Source of the DNA: Kistimonas sp964291505
GTDB taxonomy: Bacteria > Pseudomonadota > Gammaproteobacteria > Pseudomonadales > Endozoicomonadaceae
Direction of reading: 5' to 3'
Assembly (NCBI GenBank): GCA_964291505.2
Contig: OZ220199.1
Coordinates: forward strand, 620,001-684,000
Length of the DNA stretch: 64,000 nucleotides
Shown here: positions 1 to 8,608 of the stretch, one piece after another
How positions within the stretch are numbered: the stretch's first letter is position 1
Layout: every line of letters starts with the position of its first letter
Position numbers and translations under genes: made by a program
The notes under the pieces: generated by a model
The model's input: the letters and a program-made list of their open reading frames with translations, nothing else
Told to the model about the DNA's origin: nothing
Database searches by the model: none

Positions 1-1
1 C

Positions 2-235
2 CCAATGGTGCCGGGCACTTACGCGTATAAAACCATGATTGGTTTAATGCAGATAGCCGACAATGGCGCCACACTCGATGTTTTGATTAAAACCGTCAAC
101 AACGGACTGATTACCGGATTCATCCTGGTTGTGCTGGCGATCGGGGTTTCTGTTCCCAACCTGTTACTGAGAGGGAAAAGTATTCGAGAGATTCGCTGGC
201 TGTCAGCCAAAAAATCTGACAGCCCACCGATATAA
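2..235 (+). CDS. threonine/serine exporter (ThrE/YjjB-like), C-terminal fragment
   Basis: Only the last 77 or so codons lie in the window; the gene enters from the left edge and stops at TAA 233-235. The reading frame opens with PMVPGTYAYKTMIG, which resembles the conserved proline-rich segment of the DUF3815/ThrE_2 half of threonine/serine exporters (YjjB-like), followed by a hydrophobic helix at about residues 35-55 and a short basic tail. In that family two membrane halves form a proton-coupled exporter of threonine and serine in the inner membrane. The other half would lie outside the window. The family call rests on a short segment. Confidence 0.6.
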   Translation, partial: PMVPGTYAYKTMIGLMQIADNGATLDVLIKTVNNGLITGFILVVLAIGVSVPNLLLRGKSIREIRWLSAKKSDSPPI

Positions 236-237
236 AA

Positions 238-708
238 TCAGGTGTCTGCAGACAAAGCACGTTCTTGCTGATACGCCTCATAATCAGGCACCAGCCGTTC
301 AAATGGCTGGTTAAAGAGCGGTGATGAAATAATGAAGTCCGCAGATGATGCGTTGCAGGCAACGGGAATATTCCAGACAGCAGCCAGCCGCAATAGCGCT
401 TTGACATCCGGATCATGAGGTTGTGAAGACAGCGGATCCCAGAAGAATATCAAGGTATCCAGCCGTGACTCGGCAATCATGGCCCCAATCTGCTGATCAC
501 CGCCCAGCGGACCGCTCATAAGAGGATGCACCGCCAAACCGAGCTGCTGATTCAATAGCTCTCCGGTTGTACCGGTCGCATAGAGATGGTGCGATGCCAG
601 TTGGGACTGATGCCGCTGACTCCATGCCAACAAATCCGCTTTCTTGTTGTCATGAGCAACCAGCGCAATGTGGCGACTCTCTGGCATTGTCACAGTTTTA
701 TAGCGCAT
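238..708 (-). CDS. mgsA: methylglyoxal synthase
   Basis: This 156-residue protein aligns along its length with E. coli MgsA, which converts dihydroxyacetone phosphate to methylglyoxal and phosphate and so bypasses lower glycolysis when sugar phosphates pile up. Visible motifs are HIALVAHDNKK near the N terminus, YATGTTG (phosphate binding), GPLGGDQQIGA with the catalytic Asp, and FFWDPL...HDPDVKALLRLA. The start ATG at 708 is preceded by CGGAG with very short spacing, so it is likely but not certain. It lies downstream of pfp on the same strand, with a terminator hairpin between them, so it probably has its own promoter. Both genes act on the triose/hexose phosphate pool. Confidence 0.95.
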   Translation of the reverse strand: MRYKTVTMPESRHIALVAHDNKKADLLAWSQRHQSQLASHHLYATGTTGELLNQQLGLAVHPLMSGPLGGDQQIGAMIAESRLDTLIFFWDPLSSQPHDPDVKALLRLAAVWNIPVACNASSADFIISSPLFNQPFERLVPDYEAYQQERALSADT

Positions 709-740
709 AACTCCGACTCACATATAAACAGGTCGATATA

Positions 741-769
741 AAAAAGGCTGCCATCTGGCAGCCTTTTTT
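741..769 (-). terminator. Rho-independent terminator after pfp
   Basis: An 8-bp GC-rich stem (745-752 with 757-764) closes a 4-nt loop, and A and T runs flank it on either side. Read on the minus strand it follows the pfp stop codon and ends in a T-rich tract, so it should end pfp transcription before mgsA. Confidence 0.85.
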
Positions 770-772
770 CTC

Positions 773-2032
773 TCAAACGTCAAAGGAAGGTAATTTCTTT
801 TCCACACACACACGGTTCAAACGCGTATGCACCGGAACGCCGTTTTTGAAAGGAGGGTAATCCTCACCCATGATAAGAGGCGCAAGGTAACGTCGGCACT
901 CTTCCGTGATGTGCAACCCATCCTCACTGATAAAGTGACGGGGCATTTTCATTTCCACGTTGGCAACCATTTCCAGCGGCACTTCACCGATGGACCAGGT
1001 GTACTCTGGCCCGTCACCACGCACAATGGTCGGCATAATGCCATTCTTGCCCTTTACCGCATATTCAACTGCCGCAGCGCCAACTGCGTAGGCCTGCTCC
1101 ACATCCACGGCTGACGCCATGTGACGAGCGGCACGCTGCAGATAATCCACTACGGCCCAGTGATATTTGTAACCCAGGGAATCCTTGATCATCCGCGCCA
1201 AAATCGGTGCAGTACCGCCAAGCTGTACGTGGCCAAAAGCGTCCGTGGAGCGAGAGGCTGACAGGAAAGTACCATCCCCATAGTGTGTACCTTCAGAAGC
1301 GACAATCACGCAGTAACCATGGTCTTCCACGGTTTGCTCGACCCGGGCCAGGAACGTTTCCCGACAGAAATCAATTTCCGGGAACAACAACATATGCGGC
1401 GGGTCATTTTCATTATCCATGGCCAGAGCCGCAGCGGCAGTGATCCAGCCGGCATGGCGTCCCATGACTTCCATGATGAAGACCTTGGTCGAAGTTTCAT
1501 GCATGGATTCAATATCCAGCGAAGCTTCCTTGACCGATGTCGCGATGTATTTAGCAACAGAGCCAAAACCAGGACAGTTATCTGTTGCCGGGAGATCGTT
1601 ATCTACGGTCTTGGGGACACCAATACAGGTGATGGGATACCCCATTTCCTTGCTATACAGTGAAACCTTATGGGCGGTATCCATGGAATCCCCACCGCCG
1701 TTATAAAAGAAATAACCAATATTGTGGGCCTTGAAGACCTCAATCAGGCGCTGATATTCGGCCGGCTTGTTTTCCGGTGTAGAGAGCTTGTAACGGCAGG
1801 ACCCAAAGGCGCCGCCCGGGGTATGGCGCAGTCCCGCAATCGCGTCGATAGACTCCAGGCTGGTGTCAATCAGCTCTTCCTTCAGGGCACCGAGAATGCC
1901 GTTACGACCGGCGTACACCTTGCCGATCTGATCCGGATACTGACGGGCGGTTTCGAGAACGCCGCAGGCGCTGGCATTTATGACAGCGGTGACACCTCCG
2001 GACTGGGCATAAAAGGCATTTCTGACGGACAT
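773..2032 (-). CDS. pfp: pyrophosphate-dependent 6-phosphofructokinase
   Basis: This 419-residue phosphofructokinase interconverts fructose 6-phosphate and fructose 1,6-bisphosphate using pyrophosphate as phosphoryl donor, a reversible glycolytic step in the cytosol. Donor preference is read from two motifs: GGGDS, with Asp where ATP enzymes have Gly, and PKTVDND, with Lys where ATP enzymes have Gly. Both changes are the hallmark of PPi-PFK. The PGGAFGSCR and MEVMGRHAGW segments match the substrate-binding parts of the family. The ATG at 2032 has AGGAG about nine bases upstream. The gene is monocistronic, with a terminator at 741-769. No ATP-dependent PfkA is visible in the window. Confidence 0.95.
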   Translation of the reverse strand: MSVRNAFYAQSGGVTAVINASACGVLETARQYPDQIGKVYAGRNGILGALKEELIDTSLESIDAIAGLRHTPGGAFGSCRYKLSTPENKPAEYQRLIEVFKAHNIGYFFYNGGGDSMDTAHKVSLYSKEMGYPITCIGVPKTVDNDLPATDNCPGFGSVAKYIATSVKEASLDIESMHETSTKVFIMEVMGRHAGWITAAAALAMDNENDPPHMLLFPEIDFCRETFLARVEQTVEDHGYCVIVASEGTHYGDGTFLSASRSTDAFGHVQLGGTAPILARMIKDSLGYKYHWAVVDYLQRAARHMASAVDVEQAYAVGAAAVEYAVKGKNGIMPTIVRGDGPEYTWSIGEVPLEMVANVEMKMPRHFISEDGLHITEECRRYLAPLIMGEDYPPFKNGVPVHTRLNRVCVEKKLPSFDV

Positions 2033-2445
2033 CCAGGACGCTCCTGTTACTTGTGTCTATCCTGTTGAGCAGCACGCCATGCTGCAAGGGCTCAATTATG
2101 ACGTGGCAATCATACTGGAAAACCGCGGCCTGAGCCAAAGCAATAGCCCAGTGGCCGACCTCGCCTCCCACCGTCAGTGTCAGCCGTTTTCCCTGATCTG
2201 CGATATTTGACAACGGTATGAACAGAAATATCCGGTGCACCCTCAGAAATCGCTAAAAGCCCTCATGTCTGGAACACACCGAATGATATAGCCGGATTTT
2301 CCTGAGGTGTATTGGTCTTTAATTTGACAGACGAAGAGCCAGCTTCTATTTCTTTCCCTGTCCTTTCAGCGGAGGGCTAAATAAAGTCATTTCTTTTTCA
2401 AAAAGGCCTTCACTGGATTCCCTGTATCCACTGGCGGGTGTCGTT
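2033..2445. other. 413-bp divergent intergenic region
   Basis: The region separates pfp (minus) from the secreted orphan (plus) and must hold both promoters. A perfect -35 hexamer TTGACA lies at 2324-2329 on the plus strand, but no good -10 follows at the right distance (best is TCTATT at 2345-2350, 15 bp away). A loose inverted repeat around 2064-2094 (TTGAGC...GGCTCAA) lies just upstream of pfp. No convincing gene is seen. Confidence 0.4.
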
Positions 2446-3660
2446 ATGATTAAATTCGCTGCACGTTTTCTCGTTCTTTGTTGTTTTGTTTCGGCCACCT
2501 ATAACGCGGCCGCGGCATCCTCTTTTAATTGTGATTTATTTCTCAGCCAACCTATTGAAAAACAGCGAGCAGAATTCACAAAGGCCAGAGACTTATTCAT
2601 CCGCAATTTCAGCCAGATAAAAGGTGTTGATAATTCCGCTTGGGAGCTCACCAAACTCCTGCAGCAGAAACGTTTTGACCCGGACATTGAAAAAGGCATC
2701 TACCTCGCTCACCTTCCTGGCCACCTGCTTAATTACAACGAAAATATAGACACCGGTTTTTTAAAAAATCTGCAACAGGCCATCAATAGCCTTGAGGACA
2801 TCGGAAAGTGCTTCCATTACCGAAAAAACACGACTAAAAAACAGAATCCATTAATGGCGCTAAAACTGTATGAAAATGAAAGCGCCCTATCGCAGAATGA
2901 TGTGTCTCATATTTTCTTTGGTTATACCACCTCAGCAATGCAACAGGGAAATGCCATAAAAGTTGCCCGGGGTGCCGATACCAGAGAATGCTCATTAGCA
3001 AATTGCGTGTTCAAAAATATCCCTATTGAAAGGGCCCGTGAGTTTGTCAAATCCCATACGGTCATCCGCCTTGTTCATAGCCCGGTCGAGCTTCAACGCA
3101 TACAGGCTAATGCCCAGGCACAGCCCCATGAAAAGCAATTACCGGCCAAAAGCTGGCTGACCGGCGTCAAACTTTATAAAACCGGGGAGATATTCACCAG
3201 TCCAGAAATTTACGTCAATATTGGTTACTATGCAGGGGAACAGCTTATTGGCAAAAATGTCCTGCAATTACCCTGGGTTACCAAGAAAGGCATGAACCGT
3301 GGCAATACATTGTTGCTCGACTGGCCTACCGGGAGTGACAAAGCCAAGGTAGTCGTCATGGAAAGTGACGTCGATATCCCCTATGACGTGATGCTGGATG
3401 CAGCCTTTGGTATTGGAAAATATTTTACTGACGAAACCTCAACAACGGGTTCCTTACTTGGCAGTCTACACAGTGCAATCTCTGGATGGTTCAGCGGTTC
3501 AGGCTGGGGAGAGGATGATTATATCGGCACGGTTGTCATTGACCGGAATGCCCAAATGGCGGAAGTCGCCACCGATGAAGGGACTGCCATATTGCAGCTC
3601 AGCCATGAGGTTGCTGCGAAACGGCTCCCTCTCTATGGGCTACAGGTATTCAATCAATAA
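2446..3660 (+). CDS. secreted protein of unknown function, possible C2-like domain
   Basis: I do not recognise this 404-residue protein. Residues 1-24 form a clear Sec signal peptide (basic MIKFAAR, hydrophobic core, AAA cleavage region), so it is periplasmic or exported. Residues 25-125 are mostly helical. From about residue 235 a beta-rich segment (TGVKLYKTGEIFTSPEIYV, later KVVVMESDVD and then DDYIGTVVID) is spaced like the strands and acidic loops of a Ca2+-binding C2 domain. That resemblance is by eye only. Two short Cys pairs (SFNCDLF...GKCFHY and RECSLANC) could form disulfides. It is a single gene, with a terminator just downstream at 3671-3701. GC content is slightly below that of the neighbours. 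Confidence 0.75.
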   Translation: MIKFAARFLVLCCFVSATYNAAAASSFNCDLFLSQPIEKQRAEFTKARDLFIRNFSQIKGVDNSAWELTKLLQQKRFDPDIEKGIYLAHLPGHLLNYNENIDTGFLKNLQQAINSLEDIGKCFHYRKNTTKKQNPLMALKLYENESALSQNDVSHIFFGYTTSAMQQGNAIKVARGADTRECSLANCVFKNIPIERAREFVKSHTVIRLVHSPVELQRIQANAQAQPHEKQLPAKSWLTGVKLYKTGEIFTSPEIYVNIGYYAGEQLIGKNVLQLPWVTKKGMNRGNTLLLDWPTGSDKAKVVVMESDVDIPYDVMLDAAFGIGKYFTDETSTTGSLLGSLHSAISGWFSGSGWGEDDYIGTVVIDRNAQMAEVATDEGTAILQLSHEVAAKRLPLYGLQVFNQ

Positions 3661-3670
3661 AATCAGCAAA

Positions 3671-3701
3671 AAAAGCCGCCTGTAAGCAGGGCGGCTTTTT
3701 T
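3671..3701. terminator. bidirectional Rho-independent terminator
   Basis: A 7-bp stem (3674-3680 with 3690-3696) with a 9-nt loop is flanked by seven A residues on the left and a T run on the right. It sits 14 bases after the plus-strand orphan and 36 bases past the end of the minus-strand gene, so it can serve both convergent genes. Confidence 0.85.
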
Positions 3702-3736
3702 GCTGTTGCGAGATGACAAAGAATGTCTGTTAAATA

Positions 3737-4672
3737 TCAAACGCCTCTGCCCTCGAACTGTTGAATAAGCCTCTTTACATTACCGCGATACCTTGCAATA
3801 TGCTCATCACGACGCTCCGCTTTTGTCTGAGCGACCGCCATAACCGCAGGTTCTGGAGATGTTGTTACTGTATCCTCTTGTTTATCCGTGCCAGCTTTAT
3901 TTTCCAAGGAAGTAACAAAATCTAAATCCTTACCATCTTGTAAAAGATCCTGAGTATATTGAGCCATTGCCTCTTTCGCGGCTACTGTAGAGCGATCGAC
4001 ACAGTGATCCAGAATTACCCTTTCAGCCACATTGGTTCCAAGAGCAATAATGGTGTCATCAAAAACCTCTGCCAATTTCTTTTCGCCTGTTAGAGCCTCT
4101 GCTATTGCCTCAAGTGTTGCATCTTCCACAAGCATGTCCAAATCACTCATAACTTCACTATCAGTTTTTGCAGGAACCATTTCGTCCCACTCAAGACTAC
4201 CTACACTAGTATCACGATAAAGACGCTCAGCATCATCAATATCGACTGCTGCGTCATCCCATTCAAGCTCAGCACTATGTAAATGCGTCACATCAACACT
4301 AACTTTATGATCATCGCCTAAAAATTCATCATCCGCAGTCAGTCTAAATTCATTAGACTTAGGCTTCAGTTTTTCAACAATATCATTTGGCGAATACAGA
4401 GTGTCATTTTCACCGCCCGAAAAAGAGATTTTCCTGACATCAACACTCGTTGCTTCAGGTTTGCCAATGTCAAACATACGATTTATTGCCCCAGTTGTAA
4501 CATCGCAAGAATCAAAACCTAAGCGATCCATACGGGCCAATATATCAAAATTATTTTTTGACACTTTACGAACCCCATTAAAGTTGCCAGACGTTTGCGG
4601 CTCTTTATTTTCAACAGCAGCATTTTGAAACTTGGCAGCTATACTTTTAACACTTCTTGTTACTTCAGTCAT
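3737..4672 (-). CDS. acidic orphan protein, effector-like
   Basis: I do not recognise this 311-residue protein. A longer frame exists upstream, but the ATG at 4672 has a near-perfect Shine-Dalgarno AAGGAGGG seven bases before it, so translation should begin at MTEVTRSVKS. It has no signal peptide and no membrane segment. The N-terminal 40 residues are rich in Ser, Thr, Asn and Gln, which is common in type III secreted proteins. The middle is very acidic (ELEWDDAAVDIDD, SLEWDEM: two short repeats of LEWD), followed by helical stretches and a basic C-terminal helix (KAERRDEHIARYRGNVKRL). GC content looks to be near 40%, below the neighbours. It is a lone gene between convergent and divergent neighbours. 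Acquired or fast-evolving effector is an inference; no catalytic motif is visible. Confidence 0.7.
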   Translation of the reverse strand: MTEVTRSVKSIAAKFQNAAVENKEPQTSGNFNGVRKVSKNNFDILARMDRLGFDSCDVTTGAINRMFDIGKPEATSVDVRKISFSGGENDTLYSPNDIVEKLKPKSNEFRLTADDEFLGDDHKVSVDVTHLHSAELEWDDAAVDIDDAERLYRDTSVGSLEWDEMVPAKTDSEVMSDLDMLVEDATLEAIAEALTGEKKLAEVFDDTIIALGTNVAERVILDHCVDRSTVAAKEAMAQYTQDLLQDGKDLDFVTSLENKAGTDKQEDTVTTSPEPAVMAVAQTKAERRDEHIARYRGNVKRLIQQFEGRGV

Positions 4673-4863
4673 AGGAATCCCTCCTTCATTGTTGTGAGTT
4701 AAAGATACCTGAGACCGTGAAATGGTGAAATTAGACCAAGGATCAATAAAACAAAACACTATAAAAAGTCAGCCAGCAATTTCTTTATTTAACCGTTAAT
4801 CAATACCAGAATTAAGTTAATAGCGATTACTCATAAACAATACTATTTTGAGTCTGAACGTTA

Positions 4864-6105
4864 ATGCATAACTCAATCACCGTTCTTGGCGCAGGTATGA
4901 TAGGCACCTGCTGTGCGATACAACTGGCAGAACGGGGTTATGCGGTAACACTGGTTGACAGACAGTCACCTGGGCACGGAACCTCCTATGGCAATGCCGG
5001 CCTGATCAACCGGGGTTCCGTGTTTCCGCTGGGGATGAATGAGCTAGTGCATCACCTTTTCCCTGCCCTGCTTAAGCAAACGCCCCATGTTCATGTCCAC
5101 CTACGCCACTTACCCACTTATTGGCGCTGGCTTGTCACTTTGATCAAAAACAGTCGTACCCGGTACGCCTATCACAACACCGTGGTTTCGCTTGACGCAC
5201 TATTCCAACATGCACTGGAGGAACATAAGCGATTGCTGCTTAAAGCTAACGCGCAAGATATGCTGCTCGAGGGCGGCTGGCTGAAACTCTACCACCATGA
5301 AGACGCCTTCCAGGACAGCCATCGCGAAAGAACCTTTTATGATCAGCTAGGCATACATTACGACATCCTTTCCCCCTCACAGATTAGCGAGCTGGAACCC
5401 GCCATTCACCCAGTTTACGCGAAAGGGCTATGGCTCAAGGAAACGGCCTCTTTGTCAGATCCGTGTTCTGTCGTTAACCGTTATGTAGACCTGCTTCGAT
5501 CGCTGGGTGGGAAATACCTTCAGGCCGACGTAAAACGACTGATTCCACACAATCAAACCTACACCGTGGAAACGACAGAAGGAGCCATTGAAACTGATCA
5601 GGTCATCCTGGCTATGGGTCCATGGAGTGACAGTCTGCTGCAGTCACTGGGTTACCGTTTTCCCATGGCCTGGGAACGAGGTTACCACCAGCACTATCAG
5701 CCAGACGATGACTGTCGCTTGAATCGTCCTATCTACGATGTCGAAGGCGGTTTTGTTATCGCGCCCATGACACAGGGTCTTCGCCTGACCACCGGGATTG
5801 AATTGACCCATCGTGATGCACACGCCTCTGCTCGCCAATTACAGCAGGCCGCATTGACAGCACAACGCTGCCTTCCCATTGGAAACCCGATAGGTGACGC
5901 ATGGCACGGCAGTCGTCCCTCCATGCCTGATAGCTTGCCGGTTATTGGTGCGGCCCCAAAACATCCCGGCCTGTGGTTTGCTTTTGGCCATGGGCATGTC
6001 GGGGTGGGCACTGGCGCTATCACAGGGAGGTTATTAGCTGAGCAACTCAACAATGAAAAGCCACTCATCGATATAACGCCGTTTTCACCCCTGCGATTTC
6101 TATAG
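4864..6105 (+). CDS. FAD-dependent D-amino-acid dehydrogenase-like oxidoreductase
   Basis: This 413-residue flavoenzyme belongs to the DAO/DadA family, which oxidises D-amino acids or glycine derivatives to 2-oxo acids at the membrane or in the cytosol. The N terminus carries the dinucleotide-binding fold (TVLGAGMIGTCCAIQLAERGY, then the acidic end of strand 2 at LVDR). SYGNAGLI is the conserved flavin-contact segment of DadA. The C terminus has the family ending GHGHVGVGTGAITGRLLAE. Length matches the family. The start ATG at 4864 has no obvious Shine-Dalgarno sequence. No alr/dadX partner is adjacent, so substrate is unresolved: D-amino acid, proline-like or sarcosine-like compounds are all possible. 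Confidence 0.85.
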   Translation: MHNSITVLGAGMIGTCCAIQLAERGYAVTLVDRQSPGHGTSYGNAGLINRGSVFPLGMNELVHHLFPALLKQTPHVHVHLRHLPTYWRWLVTLIKNSRTRYAYHNTVVSLDALFQHALEEHKRLLLKANAQDMLLEGGWLKLYHHEDAFQDSHRERTFYDQLGIHYDILSPSQISELEPAIHPVYAKGLWLKETASLSDPCSVVNRYVDLLRSLGGKYLQADVKRLIPHNQTYTVETTEGAIETDQVILAMGPWSDSLLQSLGYRFPMAWERGYHQHYQPDDDCRLNRPIYDVEGGFVIAPMTQGLRLTTGIELTHRDAHASARQLQQAALTAQRCLPIGNPIGDAWHGSRPSMPDSLPVIGAAPKHPGLWFAFGHGHVGVGTGAITGRLLAEQLNNEKPLIDITPFSPLRFL

Positions 6106-6321
6106 CCTGCGCACCCACTGCTCATTATTTGTGCACCATCGTTCAATTTATATACACTGTGCTAACGATTGGTGCATTCCTCACCCTGCCGGATACGAAA
6201 ACCGTGCACACCGTTCATGATGTTTGACCAGTCGACGCCGTAGCCATCCGTAACAAAGGAGTATCCACCCAGCAGTCATTACAAATGAAGTACCCATGAT
6301 AACAATGAGAGAGGGTATGAC

Positions 6322-7776
6322 ATGCAATTCTGCACAAGAGCACTGAGTACAACCATCCTTACACTGCTTATGCTATTCGGCAGTCTCCCAGCCCATGCCG
6401 AAGAAGGCGACTATTCCTGGTGGCACACTTTTCTGAATCTGTTTAATCCGCCTGGTGCTGATAATCCAGTCAACCACAGTGATACGCAGGGAATGTATCC
6501 CCTGGCGAAACCGCAATCCGGTTTCAATTACGGCTATGACCCCAAACGCTATTATGCGTGGCAGAAAATTGAAGTACCGGCCAGCACCGGGGCAGTCTGT
6601 GGGAATGGCTCACCCTACAAGTTCTTTGTCAGTACGGTGCCCAATACCAAAAACACCCTGATCTACATGGAAGGCGGTGGCGCCTGCTGGGATTATGAGA
6701 GCTGCTCCGGACAATCCGGCATACGCGGCGCACGGAATCCTAATGGCATTCCGGATAACTATATGGAAGTGCTGGATCCGACCACCATTATTAATACCGG
6801 TTCCATCGCCCAGGTGGCGGTCACGCCCTTCATTTTCCGGACACACCCGTGGGATCGTGTAAAAACCCAGAACTGGAACCTGGTTTACATCCCTTACTGT
6901 ACCGGTGATATCTACGTCGGTGACAAGGCGGCAGTCTATGAGGATCCGAAGGGCGAAAAACCGGATCTGGTCTGGTTGCATAATGGTATCAAGAACACTC
7001 GTTCAGTCATCACCTGGTTGAAAAACAATTTGCCGAAACCAACTCAGATGATGACCGCAGGTTGCAGCGCGGGCAGTGTTGGCGCTCTGTTGAACTATAT
7101 GCATCTGCGCGAGGATATGGCACCGACCAGAAGTTATCTGTTTGACGACTCAGGTCCCGTATTCCGGGCGCCCTACAGTAGCACCGATTCAGCAACTTAC
7201 CCCCAGCTCCCACTACAGAAAACGATCATTGACGCCTGGACGACCTGGACACCAAACGGTAGCCCAGCGGATGAAAATCCACTCAATGCGCTTCTGGAGC
7301 GCTATTCGGCATTTGATACCAATGACTGGTCGTCCATCTACAGTAGTCTTGCTAACCGCTTCCCGTCTGATCGACTGGGCATGACGCATTTTCTGGATGA
7401 CGCAAACTACTCTTCATACTCCTATGAGCGCTTTTATGAAGATATCTACAATGATCCGGATGCGGCCTCACGATTGGAAAAAATCAAAACGCTCTGGCAG
7501 CAGGACACGTTTGACAATCTGATCCCCCTGCTGGATCAGACCCACAACTGGGGGTACTACTTCCCGAGATACAGGAATGTGAACGAATCTCACTGCACGT
7601 CCATCATTGAATTCGGTAACGCCGATATTCAGGAACAGAATCTGGTCTTGAAGGATTTTGTGAATAACATTATGGATGGCACCGGTCCCATGATGCGTGC
7701 TCATGAAACCGATGAAGTGAGTGATTACCAGAAGCCGTTTAACCTGCTGTACTGGCTGGTCGGCCAGCTCCTGTAA
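6322..7776 (+). CDS. secreted pectinacetylesterase/Notum-family hydrolase
   Basis: This 484-residue protein begins with a Sec signal peptide (about residues 1-26, ending AHAEEG). The mature part matches the pectinacetylesterase family, an alpha/beta-hydrolase group that includes plant pectin acetylesterases and animal Notum, which removes the lipid from Wnt proteins. Family signatures are YMEGGGACWDY (oxyanion hole), IPYCTGDIYVG, GCSAGS with the nucleophile Ser at about residue 249, and a late NESHC segment where the catalytic His is expected. GAGG precedes the ATG by about eight bases. A strong hairpin follows the stop. The substrate could be an acetylated polysaccharide or an acylated host molecule; sequence alone does not decide. 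Confidence 0.85.
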   Translation: MQFCTRALSTTILTLLMLFGSLPAHAEEGDYSWWHTFLNLFNPPGADNPVNHSDTQGMYPLAKPQSGFNYGYDPKRYYAWQKIEVPASTGAVCGNGSPYKFFVSTVPNTKNTLIYMEGGGACWDYESCSGQSGIRGARNPNGIPDNYMEVLDPTTIINTGSIAQVAVTPFIFRTHPWDRVKTQNWNLVYIPYCTGDIYVGDKAAVYEDPKGEKPDLVWLHNGIKNTRSVITWLKNNLPKPTQMMTAGCSAGSVGALLNYMHLREDMAPTRSYLFDDSGPVFRAPYSSTDSATYPQLPLQKTIIDAWTTWTPNGSPADENPLNALLERYSAFDTNDWSSIYSSLANRFPSDRLGMTHFLDDANYSSYSYERFYEDIYNDPDAASRLEKIKTLWQQDTFDNLIPLLDQTHNWGYYFPRYRNVNESHCTSIIEFGNADIQEQNLVLKDFVNNIMDGTGPMMRAHETDEVSDYQKPFNLLYWLVGQLL

Positions 7777-7781
7777 CCTTC

Positions 7782-7804
7782 ATGCCGGACATAATGTCCG
7801 GCAT
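7782..7804. terminator. strong hairpin between convergent genes
   Basis: Ten-base perfect arms (7782-7791 and 7795-7804) enclose a 3-nt loop. It lies 6 bases after the plus-strand stop and 24 bases past the end of the minus-strand gene. No T run follows on either strand, so termination efficiency is uncertain. Confidence 0.55.
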
Positions 7805-7828
7805 ACCTCATTCCTTTCATGATTTGAA

Positions 7829-8458
7829 TTACTGCGCATAAACCTTTTCACGGAGTTCCTGAAGCTTCATCGCCAGGTAACGTGAACGACTTTTCTCATC
7901 AGGAAACTGCTCCATGGTCATCACCTCTTTGACCAGTTCTGCTTCCAGTGTCTTATATTGCTGAAACTGCGGGTCATAGGTTGGATCCTGACGTTGTTCC
8001 GCACTGGCCTGAACAGAGTTTTCGATTAACCTGGCCGCTTTTTTCTTAATAACGTCAGCATCTGTTTCAGTTTGATTCAGCCATGCCAGCTCCAGAAACA
8101 ACGCTTCACCCGCTGAGATTTCAGCACGCTCTGCCATATCCTTGATATCTGTCATCACCTTTTCAGGATCAGTCTTCTCACCATTAAAAAAACGAATGAC
8201 ATCGTCATACTGCTGTTCACGCGACATCCATTGTTGATAAGCCTGTTCTGCGGCTTCCGGGCTAATACCGGCTACCTGTGCAACCGTTGTCCAGTTAAAT
8301 TCGACATCAGGGGATTCTTCGGTAGTATCAAAGACTTGCGTTCTTTCTATATTCAAACGGGAAATAACAGGCACCGGTTCAGGCAACAACCACTGCCAGC
8401 CCGCTACAATCATCACCAGTAATACCAGAAAACCCGTTATTCTTGTTTTCATTGTCAT
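7829..8458 (-). CDS. membrane-anchored helical protein of unknown function
   Basis: This 209-residue protein has one N-terminal membrane segment (about residues 8-25, FLVLLVMIVAGWQWLL), with the rest predicted outside the cytoplasm. The body is acidic and almost entirely helical, with a charged C-terminal helix (MKLQELREKVYAQ). The topology and helical make-up recall lipase-specific foldases (LifO), but no foldase signature is seen and the neighbouring hydrolase is not a true lipase, so this is only a thought. The start may be ATG 8458 or ATG 8452; the AGGT upstream is better spaced for 8452. It is convergent with the pectinacetylesterase-like gene. Confidence 0.65.
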   Translation of the reverse strand: MTMKTRITGFLVLLVMIVAGWQWLLPEPVPVISRLNIERTQVFDTTEESPDVEFNWTTVAQVAGISPEAAEQAYQQWMSREQQYDDVIRFFNGEKTDPEKVMTDIKDMAERAEISAGEALFLELAWLNQTETDADVIKKKAARLIENSVQASAEQRQDPTYDPQFQQYKTLEAELVKEVMTMEQFPDEKSRSRYLAMKLQELREKVYAQ

Positions 8459-8558
8459 CTACCTGCAGGTATCAGGTTATTGTTGTTAATTTAACGAACA
8501 GCAATGACAGCACTTACTCACACTACAAATATCACTGGATGGATGGCAAGCAGGAAAT

Positions 8559-8589
8559 AAAAAAGCGGCTGTTTTGAGCCGCTTTTTTA
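8559..8589 (-). terminator. Rho-independent terminator after gltS
   Basis: The stem 8564-8570/8577-8583 has a 6-nt loop and is flanked by A and T runs, so it works in either direction. On the minus strand it directly follows the gltS stop codon. Confidence 0.85.
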
Positions 8590-8608
8590 TTAAGACAAAA
8601 ATACCGGT

